Part shown: positions 8,323 to 17,718 of the stretch, one piece after another
Layout: every line of letters begins with the position of its first letter
How positions within the stretch are numbered: the stretch's first letter is position 1
Assembly: GCF_013055795.1 (NCBI RefSeq)
Contig: NZ_JABETO010000002.1
Span: forward strand, 253,738 to 317,737
Direction: 5' to 3'
DNA: 64,000 nucleotides
Source: Streptomyces sp. I05A-00742
GTDB taxonomy: Bacteria > Actinomycetota > Actinomycetes > Streptomycetales > Streptomycetaceae
Program-made: the position numbers and the translations under genes
The notes under the pieces: generated by a model
Seen by the model: the letters and a program-made list of their open reading frames with translations, nothing else
Database searches by the model: none
What the model was told of the DNA's origin: nothing

Positions 8323-8360
8323 CGGAGGCGCGTGGCTCCCGAGGGACCCACGCGCCTCCG
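8323..8360 (-). terminator. Hairpin after the M16 operon
   Basis: The perfect 13-bp stem CGGAGGCGCGTGG/CCACGCGCCTCCG (8323-8335 with 8348-8360) has a 12-nt loop. It lies 46 nt after the stop of the last M16 gene on the minus strand and separates that operon from the riboswitch promoter. Confidence 0.8.
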
Positions 8361-8406
8361 TCTTCACCCACGTACGCCGGAGCGCGGGCGCGGTGCTGAG
8401 CCGCCG

Positions 8407-9822
8407 TCAGGCGGAAACGACCGTCACCTCGCCGATCCCCAGGGCCCGGACGGGCTCGGCGATGGCCTCGGCGTCGCCGACGAGGACGGTGACCAGACGG
8501 TCGGCCGGGAAGGCGTTCACGACGGCCGCGGTGGCCTCCACCGTCCCCGTCTCCGCCAGGCGTTCGTACATCCGGGCCTGGAAGTCGTCGGGCAGGTGCT
8601 GCTCGACCTGGTCGGCCAGGGTGCCCGCGACGGCCGCCGCCGTCTCGTACTTGAGCGGGGCGACACCCACGAGGTTCTGCACGGCGACGTCGCGCTCGGG
8701 GTCCGTCAGCCCGTCGGCGGCGAGGGTGCGCAGCACGGTCCACAGGTCCGCCAGGGCGGGCCCGGTGTTGGGGGTGTCCACGGAGCCGCTGATGGCGAGC
8801 ATCGCGACGCCCGTCCCGTCGGGGGCGGAACGCAGCACCTGGGCGAAGGCACGGACGCCGTAGGTGTAGCCCTTCTCCTCGCGCAGGACGCGGTCCAGGC
8901 GGGAGGTGAGCGTGCCGCCGAGGCAGTACGTGCCCAGGACCTGGGCGGGCCAGACCCGGTCGTGCCGGTCGGCGCCGACGCGGCCGATGAGCAGCTGCGT
9001 CTGGACGGCGCCCGGCCGGTCCACGATGACCACGCGGCCGGCGTCGTCGGCGGAGACGGCCGGGACGGGCCGGGGCTCGGCCTGGGAGCCGGTCCAGGCG
9101 CCCAGCGTGTCCGCCAGGGCCTGGTCGAGGTCGACGTCGGTCAGGTCGCCCACGACCACGGCGGTGGCGGTGGCCGGGCGGACGTGGGCCTCGTAGAAGG
9201 CCCGCACGGAGGCGGCGTCGATGCGCTCGACCGTCTCCTCCGTGCCCTGCCGGGGCCGGGACATCCGCGACTCGGCCGGGAAGAGCTCGGCCGAGAGGGC
9301 CATGGCCGCGCGGCGGGCCGGGTTGGCGAGCTCGTGCGGGATCTCGTCGAGGCGGTTGCGGACGAGGCGCTCGATCTCGTTGTCGGGGAAGGCCGGGGCG
9401 CGCAGGGCGTCGGCGAGCAGCCCGAGCGCCTTGGCCAGCCGGGAGGCCGGGACCTCCAGGGAGAGCCGGACGCCGGGGTGGTCGGCGTGGGCGTCCAGGG
9501 TGGCGCCGCAGCGCTCCAGCTCGGCGGTGAAGTCCTCCGCGCTGAGCTTGTCCGTGCCCTCCGAGAACGCGCGGGCCATGATCGTGGCCACGCCTTCGAG
9601 CCCGGCCGGCTCGGCGTCCAGGGGCGCGTCGAGGCTGACCTCGACGGCGACGACCTGCTGGCCGGGGCGGTGGCAGCGCAGCACCGTCAGGCCGTTGGGC
9701 AGCCGGTCGCGGCCCGGGGCCGGGAAGTTCCAGGGCGTGGCCGCGCCGGGCCGGGGCTGGGGGTGGAACTGCATGGCGGGCTCGGCGGTGTCCGTGGCGC
9801 CCACGACTGCGGCTTCGCTCAC
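8407..9822 (-). CDS. M16 family peptidase-like protein, non-catalytic partner
   Basis: A 471-residue M16 (pitrilysin/processing-peptidase) homologue. It lacks the HxxEH zinc motif: the matching place reads LEGVATIMARAFSEG. The C-terminal half keeps the substrate-binding Arg/Tyr region (SRLDRVLREEKGYTYGV). This is the usual signature of the inactive partner in a two-subunit M16 enzyme. The GTG start overlaps the stop of the active subunit gene by 4 nt (GTGA), so the two are translationally coupled and probably made in equal amounts. The open frame runs further upstream, but inside the partner gene. No signal peptide is seen. Confidence 0.88.
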   Translation of the reverse strand: MSEAAVVGATDTAEPAMQFHPQPRPGAATPWNFPAPGRDRLPNGLTVLRCHRPGQQVVAVEVSLDAPLDAEPAGLEGVATIMARAFSEGTDKLSAEDFTAELERCGATLDAHADHPGVRLSLEVPASRLAKALGLLADALRAPAFPDNEIERLVRNRLDEIPHELANPARRAAMALSAELFPAESRMSRPRQGTEETVERIDAASVRAFYEAHVRPATATAVVVGDLTDVDLDQALADTLGAWTGSQAEPRPVPAVSADDAGRVVIVDRPGAVQTQLLIGRVGADRHDRVWPAQVLGTYCLGGTLTSRLDRVLREEKGYTYGVRAFAQVLRSAPDGTGVAMLAISGSVDTPNTGPALADLWTVLRTLAADGLTDPERDVAVQNLVGVAPLKYETAAAVAGTLADQVEQHLPDDFQARMYERLAETGTVEATAAVVNAFPADRLVTVLVGDAEAIAEPVRALGIGEVTVVSA

Positions 9823-11198
9823 TGGGCCGTCTCCTGTTCCTGTGCGATGTCGTCGGCGGTGGCGGCGTCCTCGGAGTCTCCGGCCACGGCCTGGGGGCTC
9901 GTGGGCTCGTACACGAGCACGGCGCGGTTGTCGGGGCGCAGCCGCGCCTTGGCGACGGCCTGCACCTCCTCCGGGGTGATGTCCAGGACGCGCTGGACCG
10001 CGGTGAGGGCGAGCTGCGGGTCGCCGAAGAGGACGGCGTAGCGGCAGAGTTCGTCGGCCCGTCCGCTGACCGTGGCCAGCCGGTCGAGCCACTCGCGCTC
10101 CAGCTGGGCCTGGGCGCGCTCCATCTCCTGCGCGGTGGGCCCCTCCAGGGCGAAGCGGGCCAGCTCCTCGTCGACGGCCGCCTCGATGGCGGGGACCTCG
10201 ACACCGGCGGACGCCTTGACGTCCAGCCAGCCCAGCGAGGGGGCGCCCGCCAGGCGCAGCATGCCGAAGCCGGCCGCGACGGCGGAGCGGTCGTGCCGGA
10301 CCAGGCGGTTGTGCAGCCGCGAGGACTCGCCGCCGCCGAGGACGGTCAGCGCCAGGTCGGCGGCGTCCGCCTCGCGGGTGCCGTCGTGCGGGAGGCGGTA
10401 GGCGGCCATCAGGGCGCGGGAGGGCACCTCCTCGCGCACCACCTGGCGCACCTGCTCGCCGATGGTGTCGGGGAGCCGGCCGTCGCGCGGGGGCTGCTTG
10501 CGGTCGTGGGCGGGGATGGACCCGAAGTACTTCTCGACCCAGGCCAGCGTCTGCTCGGTGTCGATGTCGCCGACGACGGCGATGACGGCGTTGCCGGGCG
10601 CGTAGTACGTGCGGAAGAACTCCCGCGCGTCCTCCAGGGAGGTGGCGTCCAGGTCGGCCATGGAGCCGATGGGCGTGTGGTGGTACGGGTGGCCCTCGGG
10701 GTAGGACATCGCCGTCAGCTTCTCGAACGCCGTGCCGTAGGGCACATTGTCGTAGCGCTGGCGGCGCTCGTTCTTGACGACGTCGCGCTGGTTCTCCATG
10801 GACTCGTCGTCGAGCGCGGAGAGCAGCGAGCCCATCCGGTCGGCTTCCAGCCACAGCGCCAGCTCCACCTGGTGGGCGGGCATGGTCTCGAAGTAGTTGG
10901 TCCGCTCGAAGCTGGTGGTGCCGTTGAGCGAGCCGCCGGCGCCCTGCACCAGCTCGAAATGGCCGTTGCCCGTCACCTGTGCCGAGCCCTGGAACATCAG
11001 GTGCTCGAAGAGGTGGGCGAGGCCGGTGCGGCCCTTGACCTCGTGGCGCGAGCCGACGTCGTACCAGAGGCAGACTGCCGCGACCGGGGTCAGATGGTCC
11101 TCCGAGAGCACGACCCGCAAGCCGTTGGCCAGGCGGTGCTCAGTCGCTGTCAGGCCGCCGGTACCGGCCTGTTGCGCGGCCGTGTGACCCATGGGCAT
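9819..11198 (-). CDS. M16 family zinc peptidase, catalytic subunit
   Basis: A 459-residue M16 peptidase with an intact inverted zinc motif HLFEH (His62, Glu65, His66) and the distal Glu in the KNERRQR segment about 75 residues later. It is expected to degrade or process small peptides as a clam-shell heterodimer with the next gene product. I chose the ATG at 11198 because GAAGGG lies 5 nt upstream of it; a second ATG two codons later is too far from that site. It is divergent from parC. No export signal is visible, so it probably acts in the cytoplasm. Confidence 0.92.
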   Translation of the reverse strand: MPMGHTAAQQAGTGGLTATEHRLANGLRVVLSEDHLTPVAAVCLWYDVGSRHEVKGRTGLAHLFEHLMFQGSAQVTGNGHFELVQGAGGSLNGTTSFERTNYFETMPAHQVELALWLEADRMGSLLSALDDESMENQRDVVKNERRQRYDNVPYGTAFEKLTAMSYPEGHPYHHTPIGSMADLDATSLEDAREFFRTYYAPGNAVIAVVGDIDTEQTLAWVEKYFGSIPAHDRKQPPRDGRLPDTIGEQVRQVVREEVPSRALMAAYRLPHDGTREADAADLALTVLGGGESSRLHNRLVRHDRSAVAAGFGMLRLAGAPSLGWLDVKASAGVEVPAIEAAVDEELARFALEGPTAQEMERAQAQLEREWLDRLATVSGRADELCRYAVLFGDPQLALTAVQRVLDITPEEVQAVAKARLRPDNRAVLVYEPTSPQAVAGDSEDAATADDIAQEQETAQ

Positions 11199-11439
11199 GT
11201 ACGTCCCTTCGATCGCTTGATATCTCGCTGCATCCCGCGCCGCCGTTTCCTGCCCGCAGCCCGCGACGACTCGCGTGATGAACACTGCTGTCACTGTATG
11301 CAAGCCCACCGACATCCCGCGAAGTTCCCGGACCCGTACGGCTCCGCGGACGGGTCGCGGTCGGCGTTGTCAGTGGGGAGGTCCACAATGGTCGGCGTCA
11401 GTCCGCCCCCGGCAATCGACCGAAGGAGCCGCAGCCGCG

Positions 11440-13899
11440 ATGGCCCGCCGCAGCACGAAGACCCCGCCGCCGGAAGAGTTCGAGGAGCGCATCCTCGACA
11501 TCGACGTCGTCGACGAGATGCAGGGCTCCTTCCTCGAGTACGCCTACTCGGTCATCTACTCCCGGGCCCTGCCCGACGCACGGGACGGCCTCAAGCCCGT
11601 GCAGCGCCGCATCCTCTTCCAGATGAACGACATGGGGCTGCGGCCCGAGCGCGGCTACGTGAAGTGCGCGCGCGTGGTCGGCGAGGTGATGGGCAAGCTG
11701 CACCCGCACGGTGACGCGTCCATCTACGACGCGCTGGTGCGCATGGCGCAGCCGTTCTCGATGCGCGTCCCGCTGGTCGACGGCCACGGGAACTTCGGCT
11801 CGCTGGGCAACGACGACCCGCCCGCGGCCATGCGGTACACCGAGGCCCGGATGGCGGCCACGACCTCGCTGATGACGGAGTCGATCGACGAGGACACGGT
11901 CGACTTCACGGCGAACTACGACGGCAGCGAGCGGGAGCCGGTCGCTCTGCCGGCCGCCTATCCGAACCTGCTGGTCAACGGCACCACGGGGATCGCGGTC
12001 GGCATGGCGACGAACATGCCGCCGCACAACCTGGGCGAGGTGATCGCCGCCGCCCGGCATCTGATCCGGCATCCGGGCGCCGACCTCGACACCCTGATGA
12101 AGTACGTCCCCGGCCCGGACCTGCCCACGGGCGGCCGCATCGTCGGCCTGAACGGCATCCGGGACGCGTACGAGACCGGCCGCGGCACCTTCAAGATCCG
12201 CGCCACCGTCTCCGTCGAGAATGTGACGGCCCGTCGCAAGGGTCTGGTGGTGACCGAGCTGCCGTTCGCGGTCGGCCCGGAGAAGGTCATCTCCAAGATC
12301 AAGGACCTGGTCGGTTCGAAGAAGCTCCAGGGCATCGCCGATGTGAAGGACCTCACCGACCGCTCCCACGGTCTGCGGCTGGTCATCGAGATCAAGAACG
12401 GCTTCAACCCCGAGGCCGTGCTGGAGCAGCTCTACAAGCTGACCCCGATGGAGGAGTCCTTCGGCATCAACAACGTCGCGCTGGTGGACGGCCAGCCGCT
12501 GACGCTGGGGCTGAAGGAGCTGCTGGAGGTCTATGTCGACCACCGCTTCGAGGTGGTGCGGCGGCGCAGCGAGTTCCGTCGCGGCAAGCGGCGCGACCGG
12601 CTTCACCTGGTCGAGGGCCTGCTGGTGGCGCTCGTTGACATCGACGAGGTCATCAGAATCATTCGATCGAGTGAGAACGCGGCGGAGGCGAAGGCGTCAC
12701 TCGTCGAGCGCTTCTCGCTCTCCGAGGTGCAGACGCAGTACATCCTGGACACCCCGCTCCGCCGGCTGACGAAGTTCGACCGGATCGAGCTGGAGGCGGA
12801 GCGCGACAAGCTCACGAAGGAGATCGGTGAGCTGACCCGGATCCTGGATTCCGACGCCGAGCTGCGCAAGCTCGTCTCCTCCGAACTGGCGGACGTGGCG
12901 AAGAAGTTCGGCACGGACCGGCGCACGGTCCTGCTGGAGTCGGCCGGCGCCCCGGCGTCGGCGGTGCCGCTCCAGGTCGCCGACGACCCCTGCCGGGTGC
13001 TGCTGTCCTCCACCGGGCTGCTGGCCCGTACGGCCACCGGCGAGCCGTTCCCGCCCGGCGCGGGCGAGACCAAGCGCGTGAAGCACGATGTGATCGTCTC
13101 GGCGGTCCCCGCGACGGCGCTGGGCGAGGTGGGGGCGGTGACGTCCACCGGGCGGCTGCTGCGGCTGCGGGTGATCGACCTGCCGCAGCTGCCGGAGACG
13201 GCCGCCGCGCCGAGCCTGGCCGGCGGTGCGCCGCTGTCGGAGTTCCTGTCACTGGCGGACGACGAGCGGGTGGTCTGCCTGACCACGCTGGACGAGTCCT
13301 CGCCCGGCCTCGCCATCGGCACGGAGCAGGGCGTCGTCAAGCGCGTGGTCCCCGACTACCCGGCCAACAAGGACGAGCTGGAGGTCATCTCCCTCAAGGA
13401 CGGCGACCGTGTCGTGGGCGCGGTCGAGCTGCGGAACGGCGAGGAGGATCTGGTCTTCATCACCGACGACGCGCAGCTGCTCCGCTACCAGGCCGCCCAG
13501 GTGCGTCCGCAGGGCCGCCCGGCGGGCGGCATGGCGGGCGTCAAGCTGACGTCCGGGGCGAAGGTGATCTCCTTCACCGCCGTGGACCCCGCGGAGGACG
13601 CGGTGGTCTTCACGGTGGCGGGGGCCGTGGGCGGCCTGCCCGGCGCCGCCTCCGAGGGGACGGCGAAGCTGACGCCGTTCGACCAGTACCCGCGCAAGGG
13701 CCGGGCCACCGGTGGGGTGCGCTGCCAGCGCTTCCTCAAGGGCGAGGACTGCCTGGTCCTGGGCTGGGCCGGAGCGGCCCCGGCCCGCGCCGCGACGGCC
13801 AACGGCACCCCCGCCGTGCTGCCGGACCCCGACCCGCGCCGCGACGGCTCGGGGACGCCGCTCGCCAAGCCCGTGACGGTGGTGGCCGGACCGGTGTGA
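11440..13899 (+). CDS. parC: DNA topoisomerase IV subunit A (type IIA)
   Basis: An 819-residue type IIA topoisomerase A subunit. With ParE it decatenates and relaxes DNA through a transient double-strand break. The breakage-reunion domain fills the N-terminal 500 residues, with catalytic Tyr133 next to Arg132 ([10 protein letters not shown]). The C-terminal part is a beta-propeller-like domain with repeats such as [16 protein letters not shown]. The frame is open from 11275, but homology begins at the ATG at 11440, with GAAGGAG 12 nt before it. parE is about 6 kb away on the other strand, so this is taken as ParC rather than GyrA. The quinolone pocket reads [10 protein letters not shown]. Confidence 0.9.
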   Translation: MARRSTKTPPPEEFEERILDIDVVDEMQGSFLEYAYSVIYSRALPDARDGLKPVQRRILFQMNDMGLRPERGYVKCARVVGEVMGKLHPHGDASIYDALVRMAQPFSMRVPLVDGHGNFGSLGNDDPPAAMRYTEARMAATTSLMTESIDEDTVDFTANYDGSEREPVALPAAYPNLLVNGTTGIAVGMATNMPPHNLGEVIAAARHLIRHPGADLDTLMKYVPGPDLPTGGRIVGLNGIRDAYETGRGTFKIRATVSVENVTARRKGLVVTELPFAVGPEKVISKIKDLVGSKKLQGIADVKDLTDRSHGLRLVIEIKNGFNPEAVLEQLYKLTPMEESFGINNVALVDGQPLTLGLKELLEVYVDHRFEVVRRRSEFRRGKRRDRLHLVEGLLVALVDIDEVIRIIRSSENAAEAKASLVERFSLSEVQTQYILDTPLRRLTKFDRIELEAERDKLTKEIGELTRILDSDAELRKLVSSELADVAKKFGTDRRTVLLESAGAPASAVPLQVADDPCRVLLSSTGLLARTATGEPFPPGAGETKRVKHDVIVSAVPATALGEVGAVTSTGRLLRLRVIDLPQLPETAAAPSLAGGAPLSEFLSLADDERVVCLTTLDESSPGLAIGTEQGVVKRVVPDYPANKDELEVISLKDGDRVVGAVELRNGEEDLVFITDDAQLLRYQAAQVRPQGRPAGGMAGVKLTSGAKVISFTAVDPAEDAVVFTVAGAVGGLPGAASEGTAKLTPFDQYPRKGRATGGVRCQRFLKGEDCLVLGWAGAAPARAATANGTPAVLPDPDPRRDGSGTPLAKPVTVVAGPV

Positions 13900-13905
13900 T
13901 CCCGC

Positions 13906-14940
13906 TCAGCCCTGTGTGTACCGCAGGACGCCCCACATGCTGTGCTCGTCGGCGTCCTGCGGTGCCGCGGTCCTGCAGGCGTCCAGCCCCGCCCGCAGGG
14001 CACCGCCGTCGATGCCGCTGCCGATCATGACCAGCTGGGTGAGGCGCGGCTCCGAGCGGGCCCAGGGCGACCGGTACATCCGCAGGAAGTCGCCGACCGC
14101 GTGGAGTGCGAACTTCTGCCGGTGCCCGGGCACCCCGAAGTACACGAAGCCCTTGATCCGGTAGAGCCCTTCCGGCCTGCCGTCCAGGAACTCCATGAAC
14201 CGGCGCGGGTGCAGGGGGTCCTCGGAGACGAAGTCGACGGTCTCGTAGGCCGAGTGCAGATGGCCCTCGTGCCCGTGGTCGTGCTCCTCGTGGGCCAGGT
14301 CCTCGAAGGACAGCTGCCGTATCGCCTCCAGCCTGTCCTCGCGCGGCTTGCGGTCGAAGAGCAGCTCGGGGTCGACGCGTCCGTACGAGGAGGCGACCAC
14401 GGGGGTGCCGGGCGCCAGGCCGGCGAGGGTTTCCTCCAGCGCCGTGCGCTCGGCGTCCGCCACCCGGTCCGTCTTGTTGAGCACCACGAGGTCCGCGATG
14501 CCCAGGTGCCGGTCGAGCTCGGGGTGCCGTTCACGGGTGCGGGCGAACTCCGCCGCGTCGACCACCTCGACCAGGCCGCCGTAGACGATGGCCTGGTTGT
14601 CACTGGCCAGGATCATCCGGACCAGTTCCTCCGGCTCGGCCAGGCCGCTGGCCTCGATCACGATGACGTCGATCCGGGCCGCCGGCCGGGCCAGCCGTTC
14701 CAGGAAGCCGTCCAGCTCGCTGGTGTCCACCGCGCAGCACAGGCACCCGTTGCCCAGCGACACCATGGAGTCGACCTGACCGGCCACGCTCATGGCGTCG
14801 ATCTCGATACTGCCGAAGTCGTTGACCACCACCCCGACGCGGCTGCCGCCGCTGTGCGCGAGCAGATGGTTGAGCAGGGTCGTCTTGCCCGAGCCGAGGA
14901 AGCCCGCGAGCACGATGACGGGAATCTGTCGCTTGGCCAC
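13906..14940 (-). CDS. CobW/COG0523-family metal-linked GTPase
   Basis: A 344-residue G3E-family GTPase, likely a metallochaperone for zinc or a related metal. The P-loop GFLGSGKTT is at residues 13-21. The family's CxCC metal site is in GNGCLCC (Cys66, Cys68, Cys69), the NKTD specificity motif is present, and a histidine-rich stretch (HEEHDHGHEGHLH) lies in the middle linker. The C-terminal CobW domain is complete. The GTG start at 14940 has GGAGGG 7 nt upstream; the 53 in-frame codons before it have no support. It ends 6 nt from parC in convergent orientation. I see no Zur-type operator upstream. Confidence 0.9.
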   Translation of the reverse strand: MAKRQIPVIVLAGFLGSGKTTLLNHLLAHSGGSRVGVVVNDFGSIEIDAMSVAGQVDSMVSLGNGCLCCAVDTSELDGFLERLARPAARIDVIVIEASGLAEPEELVRMILASDNQAIVYGGLVEVVDAAEFARTRERHPELDRHLGIADLVVLNKTDRVADAERTALEETLAGLAPGTPVVASSYGRVDPELLFDRKPREDRLEAIRQLSFEDLAHEEHDHGHEGHLHSAYETVDFVSEDPLHPRRFMEFLDGRPEGLYRIKGFVYFGVPGHRQKFALHAVGDFLRMYRSPWARSEPRLTQLVMIGSGIDGGALRAGLDACRTAAPQDADEHSMWGVLRYTQG

Positions 14941-15084
14941 GCGGGCGCCCTCCGTCGTCGGTCGATCGCGGCGACCGGTGCACGGTCGCCGGCGGTGGCC
15001 CCGGGGCCCCCGCCCGCCCCAGGATATGGTCGTACGGAACCGGGAGGTCCGGCCGCCCCGGCCCGGTGCGCGGAGCCGTTCAAC

Positions 15085-15103
15085 CCAGGTTAGGCTCACC
15101 TAT
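15085..15103 (+). promoter_or_regulatory. DmdR/IdeR-type iron box
   Basis: The 19-mer CCAGGTTAGGCTCACCTAT matches the actinobacterial iron box TTAGGTTAGGCTCACCTAA at 16 of 19 positions, including the whole AGGTTAGGCTCACCTA core. It ends exactly where the GTG of the sucrase/ferredoxin-like gene begins. It also contains TAGGCT, a possible -10 hexamer. Confidence 0.85.
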
Positions 15104-16042
15104 GTGAGCACGTGCGCCACCGCCTCCCGACTGCTGACCGAGCCACTGAGCGGCACCGCGGTCACCGCCCCCACCTGGCTGCTGATCGAGCAGACCGGCC
15201 CCTGGGGGGCCGAGGCCCTCACCGCCAGCCATCTCGATCCGGCCGTCGGACGGGCCCTGGAGGCCGCGGCCGCCGGTACGGGCGTCCGCGTCGCCCTCAT
15301 CCGGCGCCCCGGCCGGCACGCCGACTGCGGCCGGCCGGCCACCCACCGCGTCTTCGTCGCGCACACGGCCCCCGGCTGCTCCTGGATCCGCACCACCGAG
15401 GTCACCGACCCGGCGCACCTCCTCGGGCTGGACCTCCCCGCGCTGGGGGCCGGGGACCACGGGGGTCTGTGGGAGCCGTACGACGGGGAACCGCTCGCCC
15501 TGGTGTGCACCAACGGCAAGCGCGACCGCTGCTGCGCCCTGCTGGGCCGCCCGCTCGCGGCGGAGCTGACCGCGGCCGGGGGCACCGAGGTGTGGGAGGT
15601 CACCCACATCGGCGGCCACCGCTTCGCGCCGACCCTCTTCGTCCTCCCCTTCGGCTACGCCTACGGCCGGGCCACCGCGCACGGCGTCAAGGAAGTGCTG
15701 GAAGCCGCCCGCGAGGGCCGCGTGCTGACCGTGAACTGCCGCGGCCGCTCCGCCTGGGAGCGCCCGGCCCAGGCCGCCGAACTGGCGATACGCGAGCTGA
15801 CCGGCGAGGAGGACGCGGACGCCCTCGACGTGACCGCGACCGCCGGTTCCGGCCCCCGCTGGGAGGTGACCGTGGCCCACACCGACGGCCGCGCCTGGCA
15901 GGTCGTCGTCGACCGCGGCGTCACCGATCCGCCCCGCCCCGAGAGCTGCGGCCGGGCCCTCGGCTCACCGGCCCGCATGGACGTGGTCGCCGTCACCCCG
16001 CTCGCCCGGGCGCACGGCCTTCTGAGCGTTGTGCCCGCTTGA
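15104..16042 (+). CDS. Sucrase/ferredoxin-like family protein, iron-regulated
   Basis: A 312-residue protein of the sucrase/ferredoxin-like family, which has a thioredoxin-like ferredoxin fold. Cysteines in HADCGRP (near residue 85), CTNGKRDRCCALLGRP (near 135-150) and VNCRGRS could hold an iron-sulfur cluster. The biochemical role is not established. The GTG start directly abuts a 19-bp iron box and there is no room for a ribosome binding site, so the message is probably leaderless and made when iron is low. An AUG-less start of this kind is common in actinobacteria. The frame stays open further upstream, but that part overlaps the CobW gene antisense. Confidence 0.82.
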   Translation: MSTCATASRLLTEPLSGTAVTAPTWLLIEQTGPWGAEALTASHLDPAVGRALEAAAAGTGVRVALIRRPGRHADCGRPATHRVFVAHTAPGCSWIRTTEVTDPAHLLGLDLPALGAGDHGGLWEPYDGEPLALVCTNGKRDRCCALLGRPLAAELTAAGGTEVWEVTHIGGHRFAPTLFVLPFGYAYGRATAHGVKEVLEAAREGRVLTVNCRGRSAWERPAQAAELAIRELTGEEDADALDVTATAGSGPRWEVTVAHTDGRAWQVVVDRGVTDPPRPESCGRALGSPARMDVVAVTPLARAHGLLSVVPA

Positions 16043-16052
16043 ACGCACGAAC

Positions 16053-16086
16053 CCTGTTCTGCTCGTTCTGCGCACGCTAGAACAGG
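16053..16086 (+). repeat. Inverted repeat CCTGTTCT/AGAACAGG upstream of a response regulator
   Basis: Perfect 8-bp arms (16053-16060 and 16079-16086) are separated by 18 nt. GTTCTG occurs twice directly, at 16056 and 16065. The repeat begins 11 nt after the previous stop codon and ends 73 nt before the response regulator start. It could be an operator for that regulator or a weak terminator. Confidence 0.55.
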
Positions 16087-16159
16087 TGACGGTACGACGG
16101 GGGCAGGGCAACGGGCGGAACCGGACGGTCTCCGGCCACGCCGCTCGAAGGAGTGAACA

Positions 16160-16837
16160 ATGATCGAAGTCCTCGTCGTGGACGACGACTTCCGTGTGGC
16201 GGAGATCAACGCGGCGTACGTGGAGCGGGTTCCGGGCTTCCGGGTGAGAGCCACCGTCCACAACGCGGCGCAGGCCATGGCCGTCCTGGAACGGGAACGC
16301 GTCGACCTGATGCTCCTCGACCACTACCTGCCGGACGAGACCGGGCTGTCCCTCATGGGCCGCGTCCGGCAGTCGGGCCACCTGACCGACGTCATCATGG
16401 TGACCGCCGCCCGGGACGTCACCACCGTCCGCACGGCGATCCGTTACGGAGCCCTTCAGTATCTGGTCAAACCGTTCTCCTTCCCGGGACTGCGGGTGAA
16501 GCTGGAGGCCTACGCGCAGTTGCGCCGCGCCCTCGACGGAACGGAGGAGGCCGAACAGGAACAGGTCGACCGGATCTTCGGCACCCTGCGCACGGCCGCC
16601 ACCGCCGCGCCACTGCCCAAGGGCCACTCCGCCCCGACCGCGGAGCTGATCCGTCGGGTGCTCTCCGACGCCGCCCAGCCCCTCTCAGCCCACGAGGTCG
16701 CCACCCGCGCCGGACTGAGCCGGTCCACCGCCCAGCGCTACCTCAAACGCCTGGAGGAGTCCGGCCGGCTCAGCCTCACCCTGCGCTACGGCACCACAGG
16801 CCGCCCGGAACACCGCTACGCCTGGTCCGGCCGGTAG
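16160..16837 (+). CDS. CitB/DcuR-type two-component response regulator
   Basis: A 225-residue response regulator. The receiver domain has acidic residues DDD at 8-10, phospho-acceptor Asp54 in MLLDHYLP, and the conserved Lys in YLVKPFSF near 105. The C-terminal helix-turn-helix (SAHEVATRAGLSRSTAQRYLKRL) is of the type found in CitB/DcuR regulators of C4-dicarboxylate or citrate use. The ATG has a strong GAAGGAG 7 nt upstream. No sensor kinase gene adjoins it, so it is an orphan in this window. The receiver keeps all phosphorylation residues and should be signal-responsive. Confidence 0.88.
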   Translation: MIEVLVVDDDFRVAEINAAYVERVPGFRVRATVHNAAQAMAVLERERVDLMLLDHYLPDETGLSLMGRVRQSGHLTDVIMVTAARDVTTVRTAIRYGALQYLVKPFSFPGLRVKLEAYAQLRRALDGTEEAEQEQVDRIFGTLRTAATAAPLPKGHSAPTAELIRRVLSDAAQPLSAHEVATRAGLSRSTAQRYLKRLEESGRLSLTLRYGTTGRPEHRYAWSGR

Positions 16838-16895
16838 CTCCTCCCCGGCACACGCCCCTCGATGTACGCAGTTCCGCCGGGGACTTGAGAGGCCG

Positions 16896-17618
<723 letters not shown>

Positions 17619-17718
17619 ACCACTCCCACTTCCCACGCCACCAGCCCCCGCACCCAGCACCGAACCCTCTCGTGCTTCCCCAACCACCTTCGCCCGCCCC
17701 CGTCTCCCGCATCCCTCG

